44,340 nt of DNA from Betaproteobacteria bacterium (GTDB lineage: Bacteria; Pseudomonadota; Gammaproteobacteria; Burkholderiales; Burkholderiaceae_C): the NCBI GenBank assembly GCA_009921265.1, contig RFYV01000023.1:1-44340 (forward strand). The letters run 5' to 3'. The notes beneath the pieces are model-generated. The model made no database searches. It was not told where the DNA came from and worked only from the letters and a program-made list of their open reading frames with translations. Within the stretch, counting starts at the first letter, position 1, and every line of letters starts with the position of its first letter. Below, in pieces: positions 8,295 to 16,985 of this stretch. The translations under genes and the position numbers were made by a program.

Positions 8295-10342
8295 TTATTC
8301 TTAGAAAAGGTCTTGGGCGGCAATACGCCCTTGATCACCGCTTGTCCAATAGCAAAGAAGATATCGGTGTTATCTTGAACACCCGTAAATGCCCAAGCTC
8401 CTGGTCCCATCGCTGATAGAGGAATGTCAGATGCAGTATGCACCCCGCTGTTACCAGGGACCTGTCCTGTCACAGTAAATCCACCTTGCGCATCACGCGC
8501 CATTGGATCGACTGGATAAGCCGATAAGGGTTGAGATTTAATAAGAGGTTGCTGGCTGTCTTGCAATGGCAAGGGGTTGGTTCTCCAATCTTCGGTGCGG
8601 TCTGAATTTCCACCGTACCCCACTAACAAACGGTAGTCGATATCTGTACTCTGTGGATATCCATCCGCACCGATTTTGTATTTAGGAAAACCTGCCTTTT
8701 CATAAACACCAACGACTTGATCGCGCACGTTGGAAACGCCACCTGCTTTAATAAGATCTTGAAGTTTGGCATCGCTCACAGTGGATGCCCCGATCAAAGC
8801 GACGCCCGAACACTCGTGGTCGGCGGTCACGATGACCAAAGTTTCGCCATTCTTTTTTGCAAACTCTTGGACCACAGCAATGGCCCTATCAAATTCGATG
8901 GTATCTAAAATCCATCTTTCGGTATCCATGTTGTGCGCTTGTTTATCAATCGATGCGCCTTCAACCATCAACACAAATCCTTTTTTATTTTTTTCTAAAA
9001 CAGCCAGTGCCTTTTGTGTCATCTCATCGAGCATGGGTTGATCGGGAAAACCAAAATCATCAACAACGCGACCCTTGATACCTTTTGCAATGTTTCTTCT
9101 GCCGTCAATCTTGTCTAATGCCACGTTCATGTTTGAGTATGAAAAAAGACCCAGCAGCTGATTGGTCTTGCTGATATCAATGGCGTCTAAAGAGGTTTTG
9201 TCGGATACATATTTAAAGCCTGACGCTTGAAAGTCACCGATTAAATCACGTTCCTTATCAAGCTTTCCTGCAGATGCGCCCCACTTTTTTACAATTTCAG
9301 AGGTATGTAATTCGGAATCGGAAAAAGCATAGTCATTGCTGTCGCTTCGTGCAGACCCAGGCGTTGAGGCTGGCAAAAACCATTTGCGACCACCGCCCAT
9401 TAAAACGGAGAGACCGGTGAGTTTTCTGTCATCAAAAAATTGATCCACAATGCCAGTACCTGCACCGCGATTGCTTGTATGAATCGCGTTGGCCGCAGGT
9501 GTCGCGTCAAAAACATCGGATGTTGTCACCAAGCCTAAAGCTTTACCTTGTGTGCGATGCAAGTATTCGCTTAAATACTCAATTCGTGGATTGTCAAATG
9601 CGTTCGTTGTGTCGTCAGGGAAAACACCCTCTTCGTTGTTATTTCCTTTGTTACCCGACACATATGCCGCCATACCTGGCGCTGAGTCAGTAATCAAGGA
9701 ATTAAGGGATGAGGTTTTGACTTGACCAGATATGGGGAATTGATCCATAGCCAAGGGCTTAATGGCATGCCCTTGTGCGTAGCCACCCGACACAATACGA
9801 GCAGCTGTGCGCTGTGCCGCGCCCATACCATCACCTAGCATGATGATGATGTTCTTTACCTTTTGGCCGCCTGCATGTAAGACCACCACTTCAAATTGAC
9901 CTTTAGCCGTCACTTGTTGACCATCCGTTTGCTGAGCTCTCACTTCAAAAGTGTGCACGCCCGCTCTGGACATTGAAAAAGAGCGAATCGTTGCAATGCT
10001 CGCGTTTTTAGGAGTTAATGCGGTACATCCTGTTTGACAACTTTTTAATGCAACTGTATGTTCAATCCGTATGCCGTTGACATAAAACGAGGCTTGTGTA
10101 ATGGATTGCGCTGCATCATCGGGCCTAATCGTCGCTTGCAAATCAAATCGTTGGTCAGGCAAGAACCTCGCAACGATGGGGGCTGACTGGCCCGTAGAAA
10201 ATAATTCACTCGGTGGTGTTAAACGTGAAACAGTGGGTGCTGCCGATGCAACGCCCAAAATACCAAGTCCACATGTAAGAAATAAAGATTTAAGGAGCGA
10301 TTGTTGGTAAGAGATAGGTTTTTTCATGGTCGTTTTAAACAT
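8291..10342 (-). CDS. phoA: Alkaline phosphatase with N-terminal extension
   Basis: 683 residues. A Sec signal peptide (about residues 1-35, ending ASA) is followed by some 125 residues of beta-rich sequence, then the alkaline phosphatase domain: IMLGDGMG (metal Asp171), ITDSAPG with the nucleophile Ser220, EGASIDKQAH and TADHECSG for zinc binding. It is longer than the typical E. coli-type PhoA of about 470 residues because of the N-terminal domain, which contains two Cys (102, 106). It hydrolyses phosphomonoesters outside the cytoplasm. An internal ATG five codons later gives a cleaner signal peptide and could be the true start. It lies directly after the exported-protein gene and is coupled to the acyltransferase gene. 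Confidence 0.92.
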   Translation of the reverse strand: MFKTTMKKPISYQQSLLKSLFLTCGLGILGVASAAPTVSRLTPPSELFSTGQSAPIVARFLPDQRFDLQATIRPDDAAQSITQASFYVNGIRIEHTVALKSCQTGCTALTPKNASIATIRSFSMSRAGVHTFEVRAQQTDGQQVTAKGQFEVVVLHAGGQKVKNIIIMLGDGMGAAQRTAARIVSGGYAQGHAIKPLAMDQFPISGQVKTSSLNSLITDSAPGMAAYVSGNKGNNNEEGVFPDDTTNAFDNPRIEYLSEYLHRTQGKALGLVTTSDVFDATPAANAIHTSNRGAGTGIVDQFFDDRKLTGLSVLMGGGRKWFLPASTPGSARSDSNDYAFSDSELHTSEIVKKWGASAGKLDKERDLIGDFQASGFKYVSDKTSLDAIDISKTNQLLGLFSYSNMNVALDKIDGRRNIAKGIKGRVVDDFGFPDQPMLDEMTQKALAVLEKNKKGFVLMVEGASIDKQAHNMDTERWILDTIEFDRAIAVVQEFAKKNGETLVIVTADHECSGVALIGASTVSDAKLQDLIKAGGVSNVRDQVVGVYEKAGFPKYKIGADGYPQSTDIDYRLLVGYGGNSDRTEDWRTNPLPLQDSQQPLIKSQPLSAYPVDPMARDAQGGFTVTGQVPGNSGVHTASDIPLSAMGPGAWAFTGVQDNTDIFFAIGQAVIKGVLPPKTFSKNK

Positions 10343-10840
10343 TCAATGTTGATGACGGTGGTTTTGAGATGTAGAAGAAATTTCTTGAATGGATTGAGGA
10401 TCCACATGAATGCGTATCCATGCAACCGATCCATCTTGTAATTCGTAACGTTCAGCAAAAATCTTGCCCTGCACCGTAATGGCCCCACTCACGTGCGGAA
10501 TCACCCAATTTTTTTGGCTTTGATCCAATACAACCAATGTGGTTGAAGCGGGCATATCATTGGCTGTACCATCTGCGTGTTCACTCATTTGAATGGGTCT
10601 AGGTGACAACCAAAATTGACCAACATTAGGGCCCTCACTTTGAACCATGTAACCCGTGAGTTGCACTTTTTGGTTATGAACTGATAAAACATCTTTATTG
10701 AATTTGAGACCCTTAGCCCCCACTGGCATTTCAAAAAACTGGTTAAATGAAATAGGCTGATAGCCCAAATCACTGGCGCGAGCACTGAAAAAAATTGCAT
10801 AGAGAACTAAAAACCTAATAAGAGAAGTACGTTTAATCAT
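10343..10840 (-). CDS. Small exported protein of phoA operon, DUF3299-like
   Basis: 165 residues with a signal peptide (MIKRTSLIRFLVLYAIFFSARA, cleavage near residue 22). The mature part has alternating hydrophobic strands (VQLTGYMVQSEGP, QFWLSPRPI, TTLVVLD, GAITVQGKI), resembling small secreted OB-like folds such as DUF3299, but family membership is unproven. The C-terminus is His-rich (NHRHQH), possibly metal binding. It is first in the operon with phoA and the acyltransferase; phoA begins right after its stop. A Pho box and a -10 place the transcription start at the ATG, and no ribosome site is seen. Confidence 0.75.
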   Translation of the reverse strand: MIKRTSLIRFLVLYAIFFSARASDLGYQPISFNQFFEMPVGAKGLKFNKDVLSVHNQKVQLTGYMVQSEGPNVGQFWLSPRPIQMSEHADGTANDMPASTTLVVLDQSQKNWVIPHVSGAITVQGKIFAERYELQDGSVAWIRIHVDPQSIQEISSTSQNHRHQH

Positions 10841-10846
10841 CTTGAT

Positions 10847-10918
10847 AGATTAACCACTTAATGTGACACTAATTTGACATCGGAATTTCACGAAAGTGTC
10901 ATTGATATTTGTTCTAGT
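10847..10918. promoter_or_regulatory. Divergent double Pho-box region
   Basis: On the plus strand GTGACAC (10863), TTGACAT (10874), ATTTCAC (10885) and GTGTCAT (10896) repeat every 11 bases, with TCTAGT (10913-10918) 10 bases later as -10 for the lplT-like gene. On the minus strand the first two units read GTGTCAC and ATGTCAA, with TAATCT (10852-10847) 10 bases on as -10 for the exported protein-phoA operon. One array may therefore serve both directions. Confidence 0.6.
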
Positions 10919-10941
10919 CAGATAAATGAATCCTTTTTAAT

Positions 10942-12189
10942 ATGTCTAAAGGCTTTTACACGCTCATAGCGGCTCAATTTATATCTGCATTGGCAGATAA
11001 CGCATTGTTATTGATTGCCATTGCGATCCTCGTTGAATGGGGTGAGGCCAGTTGGTGGATCCCCTTACTCAAAGCCATGTTTACCCTATCGTATGTATTC
11101 TTAGCGCCTTGGATGGGTTTAATGTCTGATCGATGGCCCAAGCACCGCGTGATGCTGATCGCCAACCTCATCAAGCTTGGAGGGTGCATTGGCATGATCC
11201 TTGGGCTCAACGTGATCGTGTGCTTTTCTGTTGTTGGATTGGGTGCGGCCTTGTACTCGCCCGCCAAATACGGATGGATCACAGAAGTAGAACCGCCCGA
11301 TCGACTGGTGCGCGCCAATGGGTGGATTGAAGTTAGCACTGTGAGTGCTGCCATCTTTGGCATTACGCTGGGCGGTTTACTCATTAGTGATTCATTCACG
11401 CATTTGCAATGGGTTGTCCTCTTCAAAGAGACACTTCAATCAAGCCATAGTTTTTTGATACAACTCGCAATGATTGCGACGCTTTACATCACCACCCTGG
11501 CACTTAATTTTTATATACCTCCAAGCCTTAAAAAATATGCTCACCTTTCATTGGAATTAAAAAAAGCACTTCAACAATTTTTTATGGATCAATTACGTCT
11601 TTGGAACGATTTTGAAGCCAGCATTTCTCTATCGGTAACCACTTTATTTTGGGGTATTGGCGCTGTAATGCAACTATTGATTTTATCCTGGGCCCAACAA
11701 ATATTAGGGCTTGGAATGGACCAAGGCGCCTATCTACAAGGATGCACGGCCTTAGGGGTAGTAGTTGGCGCTTGGATGGCGGCCCAATGTATTTCATTAG
11801 AACGCGCAAGCAGTTTATTATGGCTAGGCGTTTTGTTAGGAGCGGTTCTTCCGTTGCTCAACTATATTTCGAGCATCAAAATAGCAGTTGCCACAACAAT
11901 TTTTGTCGGAGCTATCTGTGGGTACTTTATTGTTCCCATGAACGCCTTACTTCAACACAGAGGCGTTACTTTGCTCAGCGCTGGTAAATCTATTGCCATT
12001 CAAAATTTTAATGAAAATGCCAGCGTGTTAACGATGATGGGAATCTACAGTTTACTTTTATACCTGCAACTGTCGATCGATCAAATGATCGTGATTTTGG
12101 GTGTATCGATTGGCCTGTGCATGTTGTTGATTTTGCTTAGGCATCGATTGGCGACCAATTCCAAAATATTCAAAACCAAGGTTCTGTAG
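10942..12189 (+). CDS. lplT: LplT-like lysophospholipid transporter (MFS)
   Basis: 415 residues, about 12 membrane helices. The start [22 protein letters not shown], the loop [10 protein letters not shown] and the motif PAKYGWITE match LplT, which flips lyso-phospholipids into the cytoplasm for re-acylation. LplT usually sits beside the acyltransferase Aas; here it is alone, facing the phoA operon and with a Pho box. Its last helix and tail overlap the convergent ugd gene by 132 bases. No clear ribosome site precedes the ATG. A role in recycling lipids during phosphate limitation is inferred from context. Confidence 0.82.
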   Translation: MSKGFYTLIAAQFISALADNALLLIAIAILVEWGEASWWIPLLKAMFTLSYVFLAPWMGLMSDRWPKHRVMLIANLIKLGGCIGMILGLNVIVCFSVVGLGAALYSPAKYGWITEVEPPDRLVRANGWIEVSTVSAAIFGITLGGLLISDSFTHLQWVVLFKETLQSSHSFLIQLAMIATLYITTLALNFYIPPSLKKYAHLSLELKKALQQFFMDQLRLWNDFEASISLSVTTLFWGIGAVMQLLILSWAQQILGLGMDQGAYLQGCTALGVVVGAWMAAQCISLERASSLLWLGVLLGAVLPLLNYISSIKIAVATTIFVGAICGYFIVPMNALLQHRGVTLLSAGKSIAIQNFNENASVLTMMGIYSLLLYLQLSIDQMIVILGVSIGLCMLLILLRHRLATNSKIFKTKVL

Positions 12190-13533
12190 AGCAACAGGAT
12201 CGTACAGATTTCTGCCGTCAAAAATAATCGATTGCGAGAGTTGCTTGGCAAGGACGTCAAAGTTGGGGCTGCGAAATGATTTCCATTCCGTCATGATGAC
12301 CAACGCATCAGCATCTTCGGTCGCATGGTATGCGTCGCTACAGAATTCAATATGAGCCCATAACTCTGGAGCTTGGGACAAATCATCTTGGATGGCTTCC
12401 TGTGCGTTTTCAGTGGACACTGGATCAAATGCCTTCACTTTTGCGCCTCGCTCGAGTAATCCCTTAATCAATACCCGACTAGGAGCCTCGCGCATATCGT
12501 CAGTTTCCGGTTTAAACGCAAGTCCCCAAACCGCAAAGGTAAGCCCACGCATATCCTCACCATACTGCAATATCATCTTTTGTAAAATTCTATTTTTTTG
12601 TTGAAAATTGATATGTTCAACGCTTTGCAACAATGAGAGCACCTGTCCATTGTCATGGGCGACTTGCTGCAGTGCCTGCACATCTTTAGGGAAGCAAGAG
12701 CCGCCATAACCCGCACCTGCATATAAAAAACTGTATCCAATTCGTGGATCCGATCCTATTCCCATTCGAACGGACTCGATATCGACGTCAAGCACTTCAG
12801 CCAAATTAGCCAGTTCATTCATAAATGATATACGCGTAGCCAGCATCGCATTGGCTGCATATTTTGTCATTTCTGCCGCACGATTAGACATCACCAATGT
12901 TCTGTCGTGATGTCGATTGAATGGCGCGTAGAGTTGACGCATTTTTGACAACGCTACGGCACCCATCTCGTCTTGAGAATAACCTAGAACAACTCGGTCC
13001 GGCCTCATAAAATCTTCAATCGCAGCACCTTCTTTTAAAAACTCTGGGTTTGAAATGATTGAAAATTTATAAGCAGCGTCATTATTTTTTTCTGATGCTT
13101 GAAGCATGCCACGCTCATTCAATTCTTGATTAATCACATTTGTAACTTTTTCGGCAGTTCCAACAGGAACGGTTGACTTATTAACAACCACCTTATCATT
13201 TTTCATCCAATGGCCGATATCTTTTGCAACACTTAAAACATAAGTTAAGTCGGCACTTCCATCGCTCGCTGGTGGCGTACCAACCGCTATAAAAATAATC
13301 TCGCCATGTTCGATGGCTTTAGAAGTATCACTGGTAAATTCAATCCTTCCATCCAACCGATTGCGGTGGATCATCTCATCTAAGCCAGGTTCATAAATAG
13401 GCACAATACCACTATTCAAGCTGCGTATTTTTTCTGTTGCGATATCTAAACAAATCACATGATTACCCAATTCTGCCAAACAAGTACCCGTTACTAATCC
13501 GACATACCCTGTTCCAATCACTGTAACTTTCAT
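12058..13533 (-). CDS. ugd: UDP-glucose 6-dehydrogenase
   Basis: 491 residues. The NAD loop GTGYVG lies at 7-12, the catalytic Cys in GGSCFPKD, and [17 protein letters not shown] in the C-terminal domain. It oxidises UDP-glucose to UDP-glucuronate. Homologues usually end near the GFEYFGIGR motif; here about 30 Gln/His-rich residues follow and are encoded opposite the end of lplT. GAGG before the ATG is a good ribosome site. In this setting the product could feed glucuronosyl-lipid synthesis by the nearby glycosyltransferase, or surface polysaccharide. Confidence 0.95.
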   Translation of the reverse strand: MKVTVIGTGYVGLVTGTCLAELGNHVICLDIATEKIRSLNSGIVPIYEPGLDEMIHRNRLDGRIEFTSDTSKAIEHGEIIFIAVGTPPASDGSADLTYVLSVAKDIGHWMKNDKVVVNKSTVPVGTAEKVTNVINQELNERGMLQASEKNNDAAYKFSIISNPEFLKEGAAIEDFMRPDRVVLGYSQDEMGAVALSKMRQLYAPFNRHHDRTLVMSNRAAEMTKYAANAMLATRISFMNELANLAEVLDVDIESVRMGIGSDPRIGYSFLYAGAGYGGSCFPKDVQALQQVAHDNGQVLSLLQSVEHINFQQKNRILQKMILQYGEDMRGLTFAVWGLAFKPETDDMREAPSRVLIKGLLERGAKVKAFDPVSTENAQEAIQDDLSQAPELWAHIEFCSDAYHATEDADALVIMTEWKSFRSPNFDVLAKQLSQSIIFDGRNLYDPVALQNLGFEYFGIGRQSMPKQNQQHAQANRYTQNHDHLIDRQLQV

Positions 13534-13579
13534 TTGAATTCCTCTGTAAAAATAACAAACACAGCGTTTGTTAGTTGAG

Positions 13580-13635
13580 AGTATTCATTGACTGTGTGAA
13601 AGTGATGTGAACAATTTGTGTCATTTTTTTGTCAG
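13580..13635 (-). promoter_or_regulatory. Four-unit Pho box of ugd
   Basis: Reading the minus strand, CTGACAA, ATGACAC, TGTTCAC and CTTTCAC start every 11 bases (13635 to 13596). Exactly 10 bases after the last unit is AATACT (13585-13580), a good -10. The leader to the ATG at 13533 is about 40 bases. Confidence 0.65.
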
Positions 13636-13656
13636 TCATGCGCGAATTATTTATCT

Positions 13657-14541
13657 CTATTGAGGCATCTCAAACAAAGCCTGACCCATCTTGAGCCTTA
13701 ATCCCTCCTCAATACCTGATGCAAACTTGAACCCTTGTGGTACGAACATGAGGATTGTGGATCCATGTTCAAACCATCCCAGCTCTTCGCCTTTGCCAAA
13801 ATTAATATCACAAGCAATTTCAGTTTTACCTTGGTAACGGGTATGAAATACAGTATCAATACCGTGTATGCGAATGCTCGCAACGAGCACGGCGGCCACA
13901 GGAACCAACCCAATGAGATGCTTTCCTCTAGCAGTCGTCATCTTTAAATAGGCTCTTTCGTTTTTGCAAAAAAGTTTTTTAATGCGATTTAATGCAATTG
14001 GATTGACATTCCAAGTGTCCCCACTGAAATATCGAATGTGCTGAATCGATCCATCAGCGGGTGCGTGAAAACGGTGATACATCGCTGAAGTGATCCTAAT
14101 CGTCATAAACATGCCGTTGCGCCATTGCTCAATAGGCTCCTCGATGCCCAACAAATCTTCTAATGTGTAAGGAAACCCTTTGGCTTGATAGACCAATCCG
14201 TCCACCACCGTGCCCAAAGCACCCACAATACCGTCACACGGACTCACCATTATTTTTTCATCGACATCAATAGGGCGTGCATGGGGCTTCAATTCTCGGA
14301 CAAACAAGTCATGCAAACTAACAAAGTTTGTCTTTTTAGCCTCATCCAGATCAATATCGGTAAACAACTTCCACACGGCAATTGAGACATTTTTAATCCA
14401 AGGGGTACGAATCTTGCTGAACCAACCCATGAAATGGGTGAGCGTGATCCGAGGTATTCGGTTGGTTAATAAGAAGTTGAGATCTTCTTGACTAAATATT
14501 TTTCGCACAAATTTTTGAACTGTCATCATTTCTTCATCCAA
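13657..14541 (-). CDS. psd: Phosphatidylserine decarboxylase
   Basis: 294 residues (proenzyme). The self-cleavage and pyruvoyl site is the GST of WFEHGSTILMF near the C-terminus; other family blocks are FVRELKPHARPID, SPCDGIVGALG, FMTIRITSAMYHRFHAPADG, and VPVAAVLVASI. Psd makes phosphatidylethanolamine from phosphatidylserine. It begins 36 bases from the divergent aminotransferase gene; internal ATGs (MDEEMM) leave the exact start open. TATGAC six bases before the ATG might be a -10 for a leaderless transcript. Possible alternatives are a paralogue acting on another amino-acid lipid; the neighbourhood makes this worth asking. Confidence 0.9.
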   Translation of the reverse strand: MDEEMMTVQKFVRKIFSQEDLNFLLTNRIPRITLTHFMGWFSKIRTPWIKNVSIAVWKLFTDIDLDEAKKTNFVSLHDLFVRELKPHARPIDVDEKIMVSPCDGIVGALGTVVDGLVYQAKGFPYTLEDLLGIEEPIEQWRNGMFMTIRITSAMYHRFHAPADGSIQHIRYFSGDTWNVNPIALNRIKKLFCKNERAYLKMTTARGKHLIGLVPVAAVLVASIRIHGIDTVFHTRYQGKTEIACDINFGKGEELGWFEHGSTILMFVPQGFKFASGIEEGLRLKMGQALFEMPQ

Positions 14542-14553
14542 TAGTCATACAAA
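14520..14553 (+). promoter_or_regulatory. Candidate Pho box of the aminotransferase gene
   Basis: CTGTCAT (14520, a perfect heptamer), TCTTCAT (14531) and TAGTCAT (14542) are 11 bases apart. TACAAA (14548-14553) lies 10 bases after the second unit and leaves the AAGGAG site inside the transcript. The repeats overlap Met/Asp codons at the psd start, so coincidence is possible. Confidence 0.45.
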
Positions 14554-14577
14554 TGGGGCTTAAGGAGAACTTGTTAT

Positions 14578-16242
14578 ATGTTTGAAACCATTTCTGCATC
14601 GTCTTTTGCGATTTTGAGTCTTTTGATGGCTACGTTGCTGATCCTTCGGATCAAGCAAAGGATTGAGTTGTCGCTCGCCAAACAACCAGGCTTGAGCGGA
14701 CACTTGCGATGGGCTAAAAGAATAGCGGGTTGGTTGCCTGGATATTCGTATCCGCACAATACGTGGTTCAGTGTTGATGATGCGCCTGCTGACGTTTCTA
14801 CAAAACGACAAAGAGCGCTTCATGATTTGGGTGAACGACTTCGCAACAAAAGTCCATTGACATTGGCACAAACACAAGCTGTAAAGCCGATGATTTCTGA
14901 TTTGCAATTTATCAGCCAATACAGAATCCCTTTTCAATTTCGCGAAGTGCTCACTCAACAAGTTCAAATGGGAAGCTTCTGGGCAAGCAGCGAAGGCGTT
15001 CATCTGATTGACCTGGATGGCAACAAGTACATCGACGTGACGGGTTCTTATGGCGTTAATTTGATGGGTCAAGATTTTTACAAAGCCTGTATGCAAGAAG
15101 GCATCGATTTGGTTAAAAATTTGGGGCCTGTGCTGGGCTCTTACCACCCTTGCGTTTTGGAAAATGTTCAAGCGCTTTGTAAAATTTCTAACAAGGACGA
15201 AGTTTCGTTTCACATGTCCGGCACTGAAGCGGTGATGCAAGCAGTGAGGCTCGCTCGCTACCATACGGGTAAGAAAAAATTGGTCAGGTTTGCAGGCGCT
15301 TATCACGGTTGGTGGGATGATGTGCAACCAGGGCCTGGGAATCCCATGCCCCCATCCGACCATACACTGACTCTGCGCGAAATGCACGAGTCCACTTTGC
15401 GTGTATTGAATCATCGAAGTGATATTGCTTGTGTATTGATCAACCCCTTGCAAGGCATGCATCCCAATCAAGCAGCACCCACTGACTCCACATTGGTCGA
15501 TGCAAAACGTCACGCACACTTTGACAGAATAGCTTACACCCAATGGCTTGAACAACTCAGAGAAGTATGCACAAGAAAAAACATTGCATTGATTTTTGAT
15601 GAAGTCTTCATGGGCTTTCGATTGGCCAGGGGCGGTGCTCAAGCCTATTTCAATATCGATGCCGATTTGGTTACCTACGGAAAAACATTGGGCGGCGGCT
15701 TGGCCGTTGGCGTAATTTGCGGAAAATCTAAATGGATGAAACGCTTTGATGACAGCAAGCCTGGACAAATCTGTTTTGCAAGAGGTACCTTCAATGCCAA
15801 CCCTTATGTGATGGGCAGCATGAATGTGTTTTTGAAGCAAATCTATAAACCTCAGATCAGCGCTCTTTACGAAACTCTGGATGCGACTTGGGAGCGTCGA
15901 CTCAAACAAATGAACCAACGATTGAGAGATGAAAAATTGCCGCTCCAAGTAACGGGTATGTCGACTGTATGGACTATATTGTATGAAGTGCCCAGTCGTT
16001 ACAACTGGATGTTTCAATATTATTTGCGCGACCAAGGTATTGCACTGAGTTGGGTGGGTACGGGTCGCATGATCTTTAGTTTGAATTTCTCGGATCAAGA
16101 TTTTGAACAATTCATGAATCAATTTGTTCTTGCGGGCCACCAAATGGCTAACGATCAATGGTGGTGGACACCGCAAGGTCAAACTAATCAAAAAATCAGA
16201 AAACTCATATTTCGTGAAGTTTTGAAAGAAAAATTCAGTTGA
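14578..16242 (+). CDS. Membrane-anchored class-III PLP aminotransferase
   Basis: 554 residues. An N-terminal membrane helix (about 8-25) and roughly 100 further residues precede a class-III aminotransferase core related to glutamate-1-semialdehyde aminomutase: SGTEAVM (214-220), AYHGWWDD (241-248), the cofactor-binding Asp in IFDEVFMG (341) and the PLP lysine K369 in TYGKTLGGG. The family's usual length is about 430, so the anchor is unusual. A clear AAGGAG ribosome site is present. It is divergent from psd and convergent, 2 bases away, with the Mpo1-like gene. I infer an amino-lipid role; the substrate is unknown. HemL itself is unlikely because of the extension. Confidence 0.85.
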   Translation: MFETISASSFAILSLLMATLLILRIKQRIELSLAKQPGLSGHLRWAKRIAGWLPGYSYPHNTWFSVDDAPADVSTKRQRALHDLGERLRNKSPLTLAQTQAVKPMISDLQFISQYRIPFQFREVLTQQVQMGSFWASSEGVHLIDLDGNKYIDVTGSYGVNLMGQDFYKACMQEGIDLVKNLGPVLGSYHPCVLENVQALCKISNKDEVSFHMSGTEAVMQAVRLARYHTGKKKLVRFAGAYHGWWDDVQPGPGNPMPPSDHTLTLREMHESTLRVLNHRSDIACVLINPLQGMHPNQAAPTDSTLVDAKRHAHFDRIAYTQWLEQLREVCTRKNIALIFDEVFMGFRLARGGAQAYFNIDADLVTYGKTLGGGLAVGVICGKSKWMKRFDDSKPGQICFARGTFNANPYVMGSMNVFLKQIYKPQISALYETLDATWERRLKQMNQRLRDEKLPLQVTGMSTVWTILYEVPSRYNWMFQYYLRDQGIALSWVGTGRMIFSLNFSDQDFEQFMNQFVLAGHQMANDQWWWTPQGQTNQKIRKLIFREVLKEKFS

Positions 16243-16244
16243 AT

Positions 16245-16853
16245 TCAATGTGATTTGATATGACCCATGGGGTCAATCAACTCACCACGTAACAAATAGA
16301 CGGGCGACTTGTAATACAACTTGATGTCATGGAATGGATCGGTCATGATCTTGAATCCCCAGGCCAAGCCCGCTTGTAAATTTTCTTTGACCCACAATTG
16401 CAAAACACGAAAGACGAGTCCCGCAAGACCTAAAAATAACCATGCCATCCCCGTCATGCGAATGGGTGTGTCCTCATAAGCTTCGGGAACCGCCCAAGTT
16501 AAATACTGTGGCATAAAGTAAGCAACGACAGGAATCAAACCGCAAATGGTTAACAACACAATTTTGCGTTGTAAGTTGTAGCCTACTTTGATTTCTTCTT
16601 TGTATTCATGTGTAGCTTGATTGACTTCATCAAAACCTTTGGGCTCAAAAAAGAAATGACCAATTTGGCGAGTTGTCATCGATACCAACCAAGCGACAAG
16701 ACCTGCAATCACGGGGTCAATAAAAAGATAAGCGTAGGAGACTAAAAACGAAATTGCACTGATTAAATGCAAGGATTGGTTGATGCGACTGTGATGGTAA
16801 TAGCGGTGATCGTCCCAGCGTTGTGTTCTGAGCGTTTCAAAAAAATCTTGCAT
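16245..16853 (-). CDS. Mpo1/DUF962-like integral membrane protein
   Basis: 202 residues from the ATG at 16853, chosen because AGGAG lies 5 bases upstream; an upstream in-frame ATG is less likely. Four helices are expected (near residues 30-48, 50-70, 103-120 and 137-160). The HHSRINQSLHLI segment and RQIGHFFFE resemble the conserved histidine blocks of the DUF962/Mpo1 family; yeast Mpo1 is an iron-dependent dioxygenase in 2-hydroxy fatty acid alpha-oxidation. Homology is by motif only. It has its own Pho-box promoter and ends 2 bases from the aminotransferase gene. Confidence 0.6.
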   Translation of the reverse strand: MQDFFETLRTQRWDDHRYYHHSRINQSLHLISAISFLVSYAYLFIDPVIAGLVAWLVSMTTRQIGHFFFEPKGFDEVNQATHEYKEEIKVGYNLQRKIVLLTICGLIPVVAYFMPQYLTWAVPEAYEDTPIRMTGMAWLFLGLAGLVFRVLQLWVKENLQAGLAWGFKIMTDPFHDIKLYYKSPVYLLRGELIDPMGHIKSH

Positions 16854-16887
16854 ATAATCTCCTAATGATTGAGTGAATAACCTAATC

Positions 16888-16921
16888 ACTATGCCCCAAT
16901 TACATGAAATTTTGATGACAC
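16888..16921 (-). promoter_or_regulatory. Pho-box promoter of Mpo1-like gene
   Basis: On the minus strand GTGTCAT (16921-16915) and ATTTCAT (16910-16904) are 11 bases apart, and exactly 10 bases later CATAGT (16893-16888) forms a -10 like that of E. coli phoA (TATAGT). The AGGAG site lies in the leader. Confidence 0.65.
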
Positions 16922-16922
16922 A

Positions 16923-16978
16923 CCATCATCAAATATTCACAAAACAGTCATCAAACTGTTGCAATTGAGTGGCAAATT
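16923..16978 (+). promoter_or_regulatory. Pho-box promoter of glycosyltransferase gene
   Basis: CCATCAT (16923), TATTCAC (16934), CAGTCAT (16945) and CTGTTGC (16956) recur every 11 bases with A-rich spacers. CAAATT (16973-16978) lies 10 bases after the last. Transcription would begin at or next to the ATG at 16986. Confidence 0.6.
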
Positions 16979-16985
16979 AGAGGGT

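Noticed and set aside
14560..16248. 562-residue open frame on the minus strand opposite the aminotransferase
   Set aside because: Antisense to a clear class-III aminotransferase, Cys/His-rich composition, no family motif and no ribosome site; a shadow frame.
16959..16985. Upstream TTG start of the glycosyltransferase
   Set aside because: Located in the Pho-box unit; the protein from 16986 begins normally for the family.
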